NCBI GenBank assembly: GCA_027064285.1
Contig: JAMOPX010000198.1
Span: 1 to 6,667 of the forward strand
Length of the DNA: 6,667 nt
Source: Desulfobacterales bacterium
GTDB lineage: Bacteria > Desulfobacterota > DSM-4660 > Desulfatiglandales > JALVZP01
Reading direction: 5' to 3'
A model generated the notes under the pieces. It worked only from the letters and a program-made list of their open reading frames with translations. It was not told the DNA's origin and searched no databases. How positions within the stretch are numbered: position 1 is the first letter of the stretch; each line of letters begins with the position of its first letter. This document shows positions 1 through 6,667 of this stretch, one piece after another. The position numbers were made by a program, and so were the translations under genes.

Positions 1-688
1 AAGCACAGAAAGATTCGATGATCAGGTGGATGAGGCCACAATAATGCTACATGCAAAGAAGTATTACGCAAACATAATTCTTCCTTACTCAGCCTTAGTC
101 AAAAAGCTATTAGAAAAGATAACATCCTTGGGAATTCAGATAGATATGATCTGCCCTGATCACGGGATTCTTTGGAGAACTAAGGAAGGAATATCACGAA
201 TACTTGAGGCATATAAAGAGTGGAGCGAACAGAAGTGCAAGAAAAAGGCACTTGTAGTTTATGATACTATGTGGCACAGTACTGAAAAGATGGCAGAAAT
301 AATAGCAGAATCAATCGCAGAGGAAGGTATAGAAGTAAAAGTTATGGAACTTAGAGGATGGCATAGAAGTGATATAATGACAGAGATGATGGATGCAGGT
401 GCTGTTCTTATAGGATCACCTACCATAAACAACGGACTTTTTCCCACGGTGAGTGATTTTCTCACATATATGAAAGGACTTAGGCCAAAAAACAAAGTTG
501 TGGCTGCATTTGGAAGTTATGGCTGGAGCGGAGAAGCAGTAAGGCTTATAAACAAAGAATTTGAGGAGATGGGACTCAACATCGCTGATCCAGGCTTAAG
601 GATTCAGTTTGTTCCTGACGATGAAGGGCTAAGAAAATGCAGAGAATTTGGTAAAAAGGTTGCGTCTTCTTTACTTAATGCCCTCTAA
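1..688 (+). CDS. FprA-type flavodiiron protein, C-terminal part (5' end off window)
   Basis: Flavodiiron proteins reduce O2 to water and/or NO to N2O in the cytoplasm, using electrons from rubredoxin or a similar carrier. The reading frame is already open at base 2 and encodes residues typical of the family upstream of the GTG at 26, so that GTG is internal and the gene enters from the left. About 228 residues are visible of a usual ~400. The tail of the metallo-beta-lactamase-like domain is seen, with the CPDHG motif (152-166), whose His is the expected last diiron ligand. The flavodoxin domain follows: FMN phosphate loop YDTMWHSTEKMA (260-295), SPTINNG (416-436) and FGSYGWSG (509-532). The protein ends just after the flavodoxin domain with no rubredoxin extension, so a separate donor is needed. 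The other diiron ligands lie outside the window. The last 18 bases overlap the convergent HEAT-like gene. NO versus O2 preference cannot be read from this part. Confidence 0.93.
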   Translation, partial: STERFDDQVDEATIMLHAKKYYANIILPYSALVKKLLEKITSLGIQIDMICPDHGILWRTKEGISRILEAYKEWSEQKCKKKALVVYDTMWHSTEKMAEIIAESIAEEGIEVKVMELRGWHRSDIMTEMMDAGAVLIGSPTINNGLFPTVSDFLTYMKGLRPKNKVVAAFGSYGWSGEAVRLINKEFEEMGLNIADPGLRIQFVPDDEGLRKCREFGKKVASSLLNAL

Positions 689-1102
689 GGATCTGATTGC
701 TTTTTTTACTTCTTCTTCAAGGGGTGGGAAATCCAAGTAATTTCCTCCACCCCTTGCATAAGATTTTAATATGTGTTCATATTCCTTACGCAGGCCTTTA
801 TGATTTTTCATTATCTCAGCCATTGCCTCTGGAATACCCCATCCAATTCCACCTGACTCATCATTCAGATTCCACATAAATTTTCTCATTATAATCCTTG
901 CAGATTCCATATCCTCATCCGCAATCCTTGGAACAAGCATACCCAAGGCTTTTATAGTTCTTTTTTTAATCTGTTCATCAGGATATGATAACAAGCCTAT
1001 GAGAAAAGAGACCGCCTTTTTCTTTGGAAAAGAGAAGAGCTTTTCCAAATCTCCAGACCTTATAATGTCAAAAATCTCTTTTTTTAGATTTCTAAAATTC
1101 AT
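671..1102 (-). CDS. Small HEAT-repeat-like protein, last gene of the cooS-like operon
   Basis: A soluble, mostly helical protein of 143 residues. Helical pairs such as residues 28-40 and 46-58 look like HEAT repeats, which usually serve as protein-binding scaffolds. A distinctive motif, NLNDESGGIGWGIPEAM (78-94), resembles one I recall in small HEAT-like proteins of sulfate reducers; no biochemical role is known to me. No signal peptide, membrane segment or cysteine cluster is seen. Two starts are possible: GTG at 1108 and ATG at 1102. I prefer the ATG because AAGGG (1111-1115) lies 8 bases upstream of it but only 2 bases from the GTG. That ribosome site overlaps the stop of the ferredoxin gene, so the gene is the fourth of a compact operon. 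Its 3' end overlaps the flavodiiron gene by 18 bases tail to tail. It may be an assembly or docking factor for its operon partners; this is inference. Confidence 0.8.
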   Translation of the reverse strand: MNFRNLKKEIFDIIRSGDLEKLFSFPKKKAVSFLIGLLSYPDEQIKKRTIKALGMLVPRIADEDMESARIIMRKFMWNLNDESGGIGWGIPEAMAEIMKNHKGLRKEYEHILKSYARGGGNYLDFPPLEEEVKKAIRSLEGIK

Positions 1103-1110
1103 CTCCACAA

Positions 1111-1115
1111 CCCTT
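1111..1115 (-). promoter_or_regulatory. Ribosome binding site deciding the HEAT-like gene start
   Basis: On the minus strand AAGGG lies 8 bases before ATG 1102 and 2 bases before GTG 1108. The spacing favours the ATG. It overlaps the TAA stop (1114-1116) of the preceding ferredoxin gene. Confidence 0.55.
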
Positions 1116-1734
1116 AGAACCTATTTACATATACCACTACTTCTTCCATAGGTATCTGAACATCTGCAAGCTCCATTGCTCTTTTTAGAATCATGGGAAG
1201 CCCAGAACAGCAAGGAACCTCCATCATAACACAGACAATTTTTTTAATGTTATTGTTTTTAAATATCTCTGAAAACTTATCCACATACATATCAGCATCA
1301 TCAAATTTAGGACATCCTATAAGAAAAGGTCTATTCTTTAGCAAATTATTTTTTAGATCATCATACACTGCTACTGCACAATCTGAAATCACTACGAGCT
1401 CTGAATCCTTTAAAAAAGATGCATTAGGAGAAATAAGCCTTATTTGAACAGGCCAGTTATTAGGAGAAGCAAAAACAGCCCTTTTGCCTCTTTTTCTCAA
1501 ATATTCTACAACCGCCTCTTCATCAAAATCCTCTGCTTCCTTTTCCACCACCCTTATTGCCCCTTTTGGACACTGGCCAATACATGCTCCAAGTCCATCA
1601 CAGTATTTTTCAGAAACAAGCCTTGCCTTTCCATTTACAACCTCTATCGCACCTTCTGCACATGCAGGAACACACATGCCACATCCATCGCAAAGCTCCT
1701 GATCTATCTCTATTATCCTTCTCTTTATCTTCAT
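1114..1734 (-). CDS. Dicluster ferredoxin-like protein with conserved C-terminal Cys domain
   Basis: A cytoplasmic electron-transfer protein of 206 residues. The N-terminus is a two-cluster ferredoxin domain. Cluster 1 uses the full CxxCxxCxxxC set, Cys15, 18, 21 and 25. The second motif, CDGLGACIGQCP, has Cys45, 51 and 55, with Leu48 in place of the second Cys; this CDGLGAC variant recurs in the family as I recall it, so it is probably not decay. After a short linker, residues 90-180 form a separate domain with NNWPVQIRLI (92-101), Cys119, GCPKFDD (140-146) and VPCCSGL (173-179). Proteins with this arrangement are often encoded beside hybrid-cluster protein genes in anaerobes (recalled), which fits the Hcp-like ligand set of the cooS-like gene in this operon. 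The start ATG overlaps the HD gene stop by 4 bases (ATGA), with GGAGGGA (1740-1746) as ribosome site inside the HD gene. The likely role is electron donor to the CooS-like enzyme; this is inference. Confidence 0.88.
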   Translation of the reverse strand: MKIKRRIIEIDQELCDGCGMCVPACAEGAIEVVNGKARLVSEKYCDGLGACIGQCPKGAIRVVEKEAEDFDEEAVVEYLRKRGKRAVFASPNNWPVQIRLISPNASFLKDSELVVISDCAVAVYDDLKNNLLKNRPFLIGCPKFDDADMYVDKFSEIFKNNNIKKIVCVMMEVPCCSGLPMILKRAMELADVQIPMEEVVVYVNRF

Positions 1735-2468
1735 ACATCTCCCTCCAGAAATATTTCCTTGGCAAGTCTTTTAGCAGATTCTGTAAAAAGCCTTTCTTCT
1801 ATGATTCTTTTCAGTTCATCTTTTGAAAGAGGCTCTTTTTTGTGTTTTTCTTCAAGGTTTGTTATTAGGTCTGCATCGTAGAGGACCTTAAAGTTCAGTG
1901 TTTCCTGTTTTCTGGGATGATGGTGATGGGAAATCATATCACACACTTCATCTATAAGCTCTTTCTTTGCCCCCAGCTTTTCAAGTATCTTTCTTGCTAC
2001 AGAAGGACCAAGCTCTTCCTGATACTTAGCAGCACTGCTTTTATACCTTTTTTCCGCCTCTTTTATGCCAATATCATGAAGATATGCTGCGGCCATAACA
2101 ACTGCCATATCTGCGCCTTCCTCCTTTCCGATCCTTTCTGCGTATCGTGCTACCCTTGTGGCATGAGCGATTCTTTTAAAATCATCTCCAAAGTATCTTT
2201 TCATCTCTATGGCAACCCTATCTTTTAAAAGCTCCTGCCTTTGAGCAACAAGCTCAGGGGGTAGTCCCCCCAAGCACTGCTCAGCATATTTACAATATGC
2301 AGCACATCCAAAGTCCATCTTTGGGTTAATTACCTTTTGACCACACACCCTACATGTTCTTGATACATCATCTTTAAAGAATTCTATGCTATTTCCGCAA
2401 TTCGGACATTTCACCTCGAATACACTATCTTTTCCCCAAAACTGGGTATCCTGTCCCGGACATTTCAT
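1731..2468 (-). CDS. HD-domain (putative phosphohydrolase) protein with Cys-rich N-terminus
   Basis: A soluble protein of 245 residues. Residues 1-65 hold eight cysteines: Cys3, the CxxC pairs 21/24 and 39/42, then Cys55, 59 and 65 in DFGCAAYCKYAEQC. The two CxxC pairs look like a zinc ribbon; the later three could bind a further metal or an iron-sulfur cluster. Residues ~85-245 form an HD domain with the expected metal-binding set: His102, the His131-Asp132 pair in YLHDIG, a run of four histidines at 181-184, and Asp198/Asp200 in YDADL. HD proteins generally hydrolyse phosphate esters, often nucleotides; the substrate here is unknown. Ribosome site AGGAGGT (2479-2485) overlaps the stop of the cooS-like gene, and the 3' end overlaps the ferredoxin start by 4 bases, so expression is probably coupled. 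A signalling or repair role tied to the neighbouring metalloenzyme is inference. Confidence 0.87.
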   Translation of the reverse strand: MKCPGQDTQFWGKDSVFEVKCPNCGNSIEFFKDDVSRTCRVCGQKVINPKMDFGCAAYCKYAEQCLGGLPPELVAQRQELLKDRVAIEMKRYFGDDFKRIAHATRVARYAERIGKEEGADMAVVMAAAYLHDIGIKEAEKRYKSSAAKYQEELGPSVARKILEKLGAKKELIDEVCDMISHHHHPRKQETLNFKVLYDADLITNLEEKHKKEPLSKDELKRIIEERLFTESAKRLAKEIFLEGDV

Positions 2469-2478
2469 CTTTTATCTT

Positions 2479-2485
2479 ACCTCCT
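2479..2485 (-). promoter_or_regulatory. Ribosome binding site of the HD gene, overlapping the cooS-like stop
   Basis: AGGAGGT on the minus strand, 10 bases before ATG 2468, overlapping the TAG stop of the upstream gene (2484-2486). It supports co-transcription and the chosen HD start. Confidence 0.7.
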
Positions 2486-4382
2486 ATATTCCAAGCTTCT
2501 TTCTCTTTTCTATAATATGAGCCTCCATTTTCTCCACTGCCTCTACTGCATCCTCTTCTACATGAAGAACACCACCTGTAATTTCAGGAAGCTCCTCTAA
2601 GAGAAGCTTGAGGAGATTAGGTGCTCCAGTTACAGGTGGAACAGGATTTACATAGGTATAAAGACCAAGTGCAAGAGCAAATATCGCATCTATTGTTGCC
2701 TTCTGTTCCATATACTCTGGTGCACATACAACAACCGGCAGATCTGGGATTGCTACACCCAAAGCATTTGCTACAGCAGCAACAAGATCCCCTACCCTTC
2801 CTGTATCAGTGCATGTTCCATAACTCAGAACAGGAGGCACTCCCAATGCATCACATATACTTCTAAGCCCATCTCCTGCAAGCTCTTTTGCCTCGGAACT
2901 ACAGAGTCCAGCTACCTGAAGTGCAGCATTTCCGCATCCCATGGAGAGTACAAGTATGTCTCTTTTTATAAGCTCTTTTGCCACATTTACACTGTGCACA
3001 TCCTGACCAGAGTCTCTGAGGCTTGTACATGAAACAAAACCAGCAATTCCCTTTATTTTTCCGCTTTTTACAGCATCCAAAAGCGGATCAAGGCTTCCTC
3101 CAAGTGCATCAAGTATACTTTCAGTGGAAAATCCAACAATTGCTTCTTTTACTGGCTGACCTATAATTGGTTCAACTGAATTTCTTCTCTCCTTAAAATT
3201 AGATACAGCCATATCCAAAAGCTCTTCTGCCTGTTCTCTTACCTTGTCTGGTTTGTAATTCAGTCTTTCTGAGATCCCTTCAAATGCAACCAGTTCTGAA
3301 ACAGGGATGAGCTTAAATTTATATTTTTCAGCATACATGGGATCTACTGGAAGTGAGCAGTTCATATCGCATGCAAAAAGATCAACACATCCGCTCGCAA
3401 GAATTGCCTCTTGCATGATCCAGTTTCCTGTGTATCCAAAGAATACATCGTCCATCTCCCACCTTTGCACTATTTCCTGACCAGTTTCTATACATGCAAT
3501 TATTCTCAGTCCCTTTGCACCAATCTCTTTTGCCCTTTTTTGCCACTTATCCTCTCTTGCAAGCTGAATAAGAGCAAAACCCACAAATGGCTCATGACCA
3601 TTTACAAGAACATTCACGTAATCTGGATCAAGAACTCCCAAATCTACTTTCATCTTGTGTGGTCTTGGTATGCCAAATAGGATATCTTGGATATTTTCGA
3701 GAACTATCTGACTCTGATATGCCATGGCAATGGAAAGTCTCAGCGCCTTAAGGGCAAGGCTTACGTAGTAGCCGTCCACATTGGTAAGACATGAGCTCTG
3801 AGCCCTCAGCATTTCTGCATATATGCCTTCGGGGAATATGTCTAACTTTTTCCAGAGAGATTTTCTTTCCTCAGGTGCAAGAATATCCACTATCTTGCTC
3901 GGCTCGCCTCTTCTCTCATATTCTTCTTTTACAAAGTCACACAATCTGAGCGCTATGTCACTAACAGAGTCGGATACATCCAGGCCGAGTCTTTTTGCAA
4001 ATGACTTAAGTTTTTCTGGCTCTTTTATCTCAAATGGGGTCTTTCCCAGAGCAGTCTCTCTTAGTGTCCTGATAGTCTCCTCTGCATGATATTGATATGT
4101 GGATGTGCCAAGAAGGTTTCTTAAAAGCATCATTCTCATTGCCATTCCATCTGCTGTTATCCCACAGACACCCCTTTTCCCTTTTTCTGCATCTGCCCTG
4201 CACGGTCCATTTGAGCAGAGATCACATCTTGTTCCTGCCATACAAAAGGGGCATCTTTTATCAGGATCTTTTCCAAGACCTTGCTGTTCATATCTATCCC
4301 ATACATTTGTAAGGCCATCCTTTTTTATCCTTTCATAGGCCCTGATAACTGACTCATGATAAGATATCCTTTCCTTTTCCAT
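2484..4382 (-). CDS. cooS: CooS-like protein with altered, Hcp-type active-site ligands (probably not a CO dehydrogenase)
   Basis: Full-length (632 residues) member of the anaerobic Ni,Fe CO dehydrogenase catalytic-subunit family. The N-terminal cluster region is RCPFCMAGTRCDLCSNGPCR, with Cys53, 56, 61 and 73 matching the B-cluster set. Cys44/Cys47 form a CxxC for the D-cluster in place of the CODH-II Cx7C. The C-cluster pocket retains His263 (His261 of CODH-II), Cys342, Cys452, Cys483 and Cys524. The Cys295 position in the conserved CCTG motif reads IETG, so it is Glu299; a nearby Cys297 is shifted by two. Near Lys561 (Lys563) the sequence is MEQK rather than MHEK, giving Glu559, as in the EQK motif of hybrid-cluster proteins. 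The His93 position of the proton path is Tyr96, while His99 remains. CO oxidation is therefore doubtful; reduction of hydroxylamine or a related nitrogen species is more likely (inference). No cooF, cooC or acs gene is in view. First gene of the operon, with ribosome site AAGGAGGAA 4 bases before the ATG. Confidence 0.93.
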   Translation of the reverse strand: MEKERISYHESVIRAYERIKKDGLTNVWDRYEQQGLGKDPDKRCPFCMAGTRCDLCSNGPCRADAEKGKRGVCGITADGMAMRMMLLRNLLGTSTYQYHAEETIRTLRETALGKTPFEIKEPEKLKSFAKRLGLDVSDSVSDIALRLCDFVKEEYERRGEPSKIVDILAPEERKSLWKKLDIFPEGIYAEMLRAQSSCLTNVDGYYVSLALKALRLSIAMAYQSQIVLENIQDILFGIPRPHKMKVDLGVLDPDYVNVLVNGHEPFVGFALIQLAREDKWQKRAKEIGAKGLRIIACIETGQEIVQRWEMDDVFFGYTGNWIMQEAILASGCVDLFACDMNCSLPVDPMYAEKYKFKLIPVSELVAFEGISERLNYKPDKVREQAEELLDMAVSNFKERRNSVEPIIGQPVKEAIVGFSTESILDALGGSLDPLLDAVKSGKIKGIAGFVSCTSLRDSGQDVHSVNVAKELIKRDILVLSMGCGNAALQVAGLCSSEAKELAGDGLRSICDALGVPPVLSYGTCTDTGRVGDLVAAVANALGVAIPDLPVVVCAPEYMEQKATIDAIFALALGLYTYVNPVPPVTGAPNLLKLLLEELPEITGGVLHVEEDAVEAVEKMEAHIIEKRKKLGI

Positions 4383-4386
4383 AAAA

Positions 4387-4395
4387 TTCCTCCTT
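4387..4395 (-). promoter_or_regulatory. Strong ribosome binding site of the cooS-like gene
   Basis: AAGGAGGAA on the minus strand, ending 4 bases before ATG 4382. It is near-perfect anti-16S complementarity and fixes the start. Confidence 0.8.
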
Positions 4396-4447
4396 ATCGT
4401 TTTTTTTAAAACTTATGCAACATTTATACCACAATTGTTAGCTGTTA

Positions 4448-4479
4448 TATAGTTATCCGCAATTATGCGAATAACTATA
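4448..4479. repeat. Imperfect inverted repeat upstream of the cooS-like operon (possible operator)
   Basis: TATAGTTAT (4448-4456) pairs with ATAACTATA (4471-4479). After one C/A mismatch, CGCA (4458-4461) pairs with TGCG (4466-4469) around the loop ATTA. It lies 66-97 bases before the cooS-like ATG, where a promoter should be. I could not pick convincing -35/-10 boxes; TATAAA on the minus strand just downstream of the repeat is the best -10 candidate. The arm resembles that of the inverted repeat at 4907-4953. It could be an operator dyad or a transcribed hairpin. Confidence 0.5.
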
Positions 4480-4484
4480 AGAAA

Positions 4485-4491
4485 ATAATAA
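4485..4491. repeat. Left target-site duplication of the MITE-like element
   Basis: ATAATAA directly abuts the left terminal inverted repeat, and the same 7 bases occur at 4875-4881 directly after the right one. The region is AT-rich, so chance is possible, but the exact abutment on both sides supports an insertion. Confidence 0.6.
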
Positions 4492-4511
4492 CTGACCTTA
4501 CGCAAAAGTTT
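4492..4511 (+). repeat. Left terminal inverted repeat
   Basis: CTGACCTTACGCAAAAGTTT, identical over all 20 bases to the reverse complement of 4855-4874. Similarity stops abruptly inside, as expected of transposon ends. Confidence 0.85.
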
Positions 4512-4599
4512 CTGTCTTATCTGTATGCAGTATAGGAATAAGACTGAAAGTGGAATAAGGGCAAGGGAGTTTTTCGGATGCGACTGTCGAAAGGGCGCT

Positions 4600-4774
4600 G
4601 TCTCTTCGTGGCTTATCTGTGGGGGAAACCGCAGCCCGTCACTCAAGTCTCTCCAAACCAAGCATAGTCTTTTACCAGACATCCAAGCCCATTGGTAAGC
4701 ATGTTTGATTAACAGTTGAGTGATGGGAATGCGGAGGGGGCAGGTATCCCCCGCAGGTAAGTCACAGAAGAGAC
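4600..4774. other. Structured core of the fold-back element (possible structured RNA)
   Basis: The arms 4600-4619 and 4754-4774 form a 20-pair helix. It encloses CCGCA/TGCGG (4629-4633/4730-4734), a 12-pair helix (4635-4646/4716-4727), CAAAC/GTTTG (4654-4658/4703-4707) and TTACCA/TGGTAA (4672-4677/4693-4698). An alternative hairpin at 4731-4754 competes for the GCGG, so two folds are possible. I do not recognise it as a known RNA class. Confidence 0.4.
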
Positions 4775-4854
4775 CAGCCCGAGAGACTCGGAGCAGACGA
4801 AAAACCCTTTTGCCCCAATACTGCATTTGCTGTTATCCTCTCCTCATGAGATAA

Positions 4855-4874
4855 AAACTTTTGCGTAAGGTCAG
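4855..4874 (-). repeat. Right terminal inverted repeat
   Basis: Exact reverse complement of 4492-4511, directly followed by the ATAATAA duplication. Confidence 0.85.
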
Positions 4875-4881
4875 ATAATAA
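4875..4881. repeat. Right target-site duplication of the MITE-like element
   Basis: ATAATAA, matching 4485-4491. An 8- or 9-base duplication does not fit. Confidence 0.6.
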
Positions 4882-4893
4882 ATTGTTTTCTTT

Positions 4894-4992
4894 TCATATT
4901 TTCATAACAGATAGTATTCCGCAAAATTTGATATTTTGCGGAATACTATCTGTTTCAGATGTTTCACTGTGACATGTAAGACATGTATCAAC
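4894..4992 (-). pseudogene. In-frame heme-motif remnant after the octaheme cytochrome stop
   Basis: Directly after the cytochrome's TAA (4993-4995), the same frame stays open for 32 codons to a TGA (4894-4896) and begins VDTCLTCHSETSETDS, a clear CxxCH heme motif at 4969-4983. The DNA there matches the gene's own first heme site (residues 32-36) at 17 of 18 bases (TGTCTT-CATGTCACAGT with one difference). No start codon or ribosome site precedes it. It is either a C-terminal ninth-heme extension cut off by a nonsense change, or the leftover N-terminus of a second, mostly deleted cytochrome gene. Confidence 0.45.
4907..4953. repeat. Perfect 21-bp inverted repeat after the octaheme cytochrome gene
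   Basis: Arms 4907-4927 and 4933-4953 are exact reverse complements around the 5-base loop TTGAT. It lies downstream of the cytochrome gene on the minus strand, so it may act as a terminator or protect the mRNA 3' end. However, no T-run follows it on either strand (minus continues TATGAAAATATG), so a standard intrinsic terminator is not supported. The inner arm ATAGTATTCCGCAA matches ATAGTTATCCGCAA of the inverted repeat at 4448-4479 at 12 of 14 bases. Confidence 0.7.

Positions 4993-6667
<1,675 letters not shown>

Larger units (their letters stand above)
4492..4874. mobile_element. MITE-like 383-bp fold-back element with 20-bp perfect terminal inverted repeats
   Basis: The ends are perfect 20-base inverted repeats: CTGACCTTACGCAAAAGTTT at 4492-4511 and its reverse complement at 4855-4874, flanked by ATAATAA on both sides. 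The interior is a succession of nested complementary arms: 4525-4533 with 4818-4826 (9/9 bp); 4559-4576 with 4798-4815 (17 of 18, two wobbles); 4600-4619 with 4754-4774 (20 pairs, one bulged A); 4629-4646 with 4716-4734 (12 pairs plus 5, small internal loop). Small hairpins lie at 4731-4754 and 4779-4791. It is visibly more GC-rich than its flanks. No credible transposase is encoded, so it would need one supplied in trans. The CTGAC start recalls IS50/IS10-type ends, but the family is unassigned. A transcript from either strand would be strongly structured. Confidence 0.8.

Noticed and set aside
26..688. Flavodiiron fragment starting at GTG 26
   Set aside because: The frame is open upstream and continues with family-like residues (ERFDDQ), so the GTG is an internal Val codon.
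1444..1881. 145-codon plus-strand open frame
   Set aside because: Antisense to the ferredoxin and HD genes, both of which have clear family motifs; the product is Ser/Phe-rich low-complexity, as expected of a shadow frame.
2484..4382. Ordinary hydrogenogenic CO dehydrogenase or acetyl-CoA synthase CODH
   Set aside because: A canonical C-cluster Cys is replaced by Glu, and no cooF, cooC, Ech-type hydrogenase or acs genes are nearby.
4383..4447. sigma70-type promoter for the cooS-like operon
   Set aside because: Only a TATAAA-like -10 is visible, with no good -35 at proper spacing; not strong enough to annotate.
4600..4774. Group II intron or known riboswitch
   Set aside because: No group II domain V-like hairpin, intron-encoded protein or recognised aptamer signature was seen; the pairing is better explained by a fold-back element.
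4413..4826. 137-codon open frame on the minus strand within the fold-back element
   Set aside because: It covers paired arms of the element and runs out through one terminal repeat. It has no ribosome site, no recognised domain and odd composition, so it is most likely a chance frame. A relic transposase fragment is not excluded.
4907..4953. Intrinsic terminator
   Set aside because: The stem is perfect, but no T-run follows on either strand, so it is listed as an inverted repeat only.
4972..4986. ACATGT-AAG-ACATGT palindromic direct repeat after the cytochrome gene
   Set aside because: Explained by the Thr-Cys-Leu-Thr-Cys codons of the heme-motif remnant; no separate operator is needed.

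Overview
The window looks like chromosomal DNA of an anaerobic or microaerophilic Gram-negative bacterium. A sulfate-reducer-like Desulfobacterota or Thermodesulfobacteria member is my best guess, from gene content alone. Evidence for this: a flavodiiron protein, a CooS-type carbon monoxide dehydrogenase scaffold protein, a dicluster ferredoxin of the kind often found beside hybrid-cluster proteins, an exported eight-heme cytochrome, and a catalase-peroxidase. No rRNA, tRNA or CRISPR array was seen.

Layout. (1) 1-688, plus strand: C-terminal part of an FprA-type flavodiiron protein, running in from the left edge. (2) 671-4382, minus strand: a tight four-gene operon, in transcription order a CooS-like protein, an HD-domain protein with a cysteine-rich N-terminus, a ferredoxin-like protein and a small HEAT-like protein. 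Its last gene overlaps the flavodiiron stop convergently. (3) 4383-4992: about 610 bases without a convincing gene. It holds two related inverted repeats, a 383-bp fold-back element with perfect 20-bp terminal inverted repeats and a 7-bp flanking duplication (MITE-like), and a stray in-frame heme motif just past the cytochrome stop. (4) 4993-6667, minus strand: an octaheme cytochrome of the hydroxylamine oxidoreductase (HAO) superfamily, start-stop coupled to the end of katG, which runs off the right edge.

The most interesting gene is the CooS-like protein. It has the CODH fold signature, but the active-site cysteine equivalent to Cys295 of Carboxydothermus CODH-II is a glutamate (Glu299). 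A second glutamate (Glu559) sits where hybrid-cluster proteins (Hcp) have a glutamate ligand. The visible ligand set (His, Glu, four Cys, Glu) is that of Hcp rather than of a Ni,Fe C-cluster. I therefore infer a hybrid iron-sulfur-oxo cluster enzyme, like the deviant CooS-V of Carboxydothermus, and not a working CO dehydrogenase.

Taken together, the neighbours (flavodiiron protein for NO/O2, Hcp-like CODH, HAO-type cytochrome for nitrite/hydroxylamine-type chemistry, KatG for H2O2) suggest an island for nitrosative and oxidative stress. The individual families are recognised from sequence; the joint role is inference.
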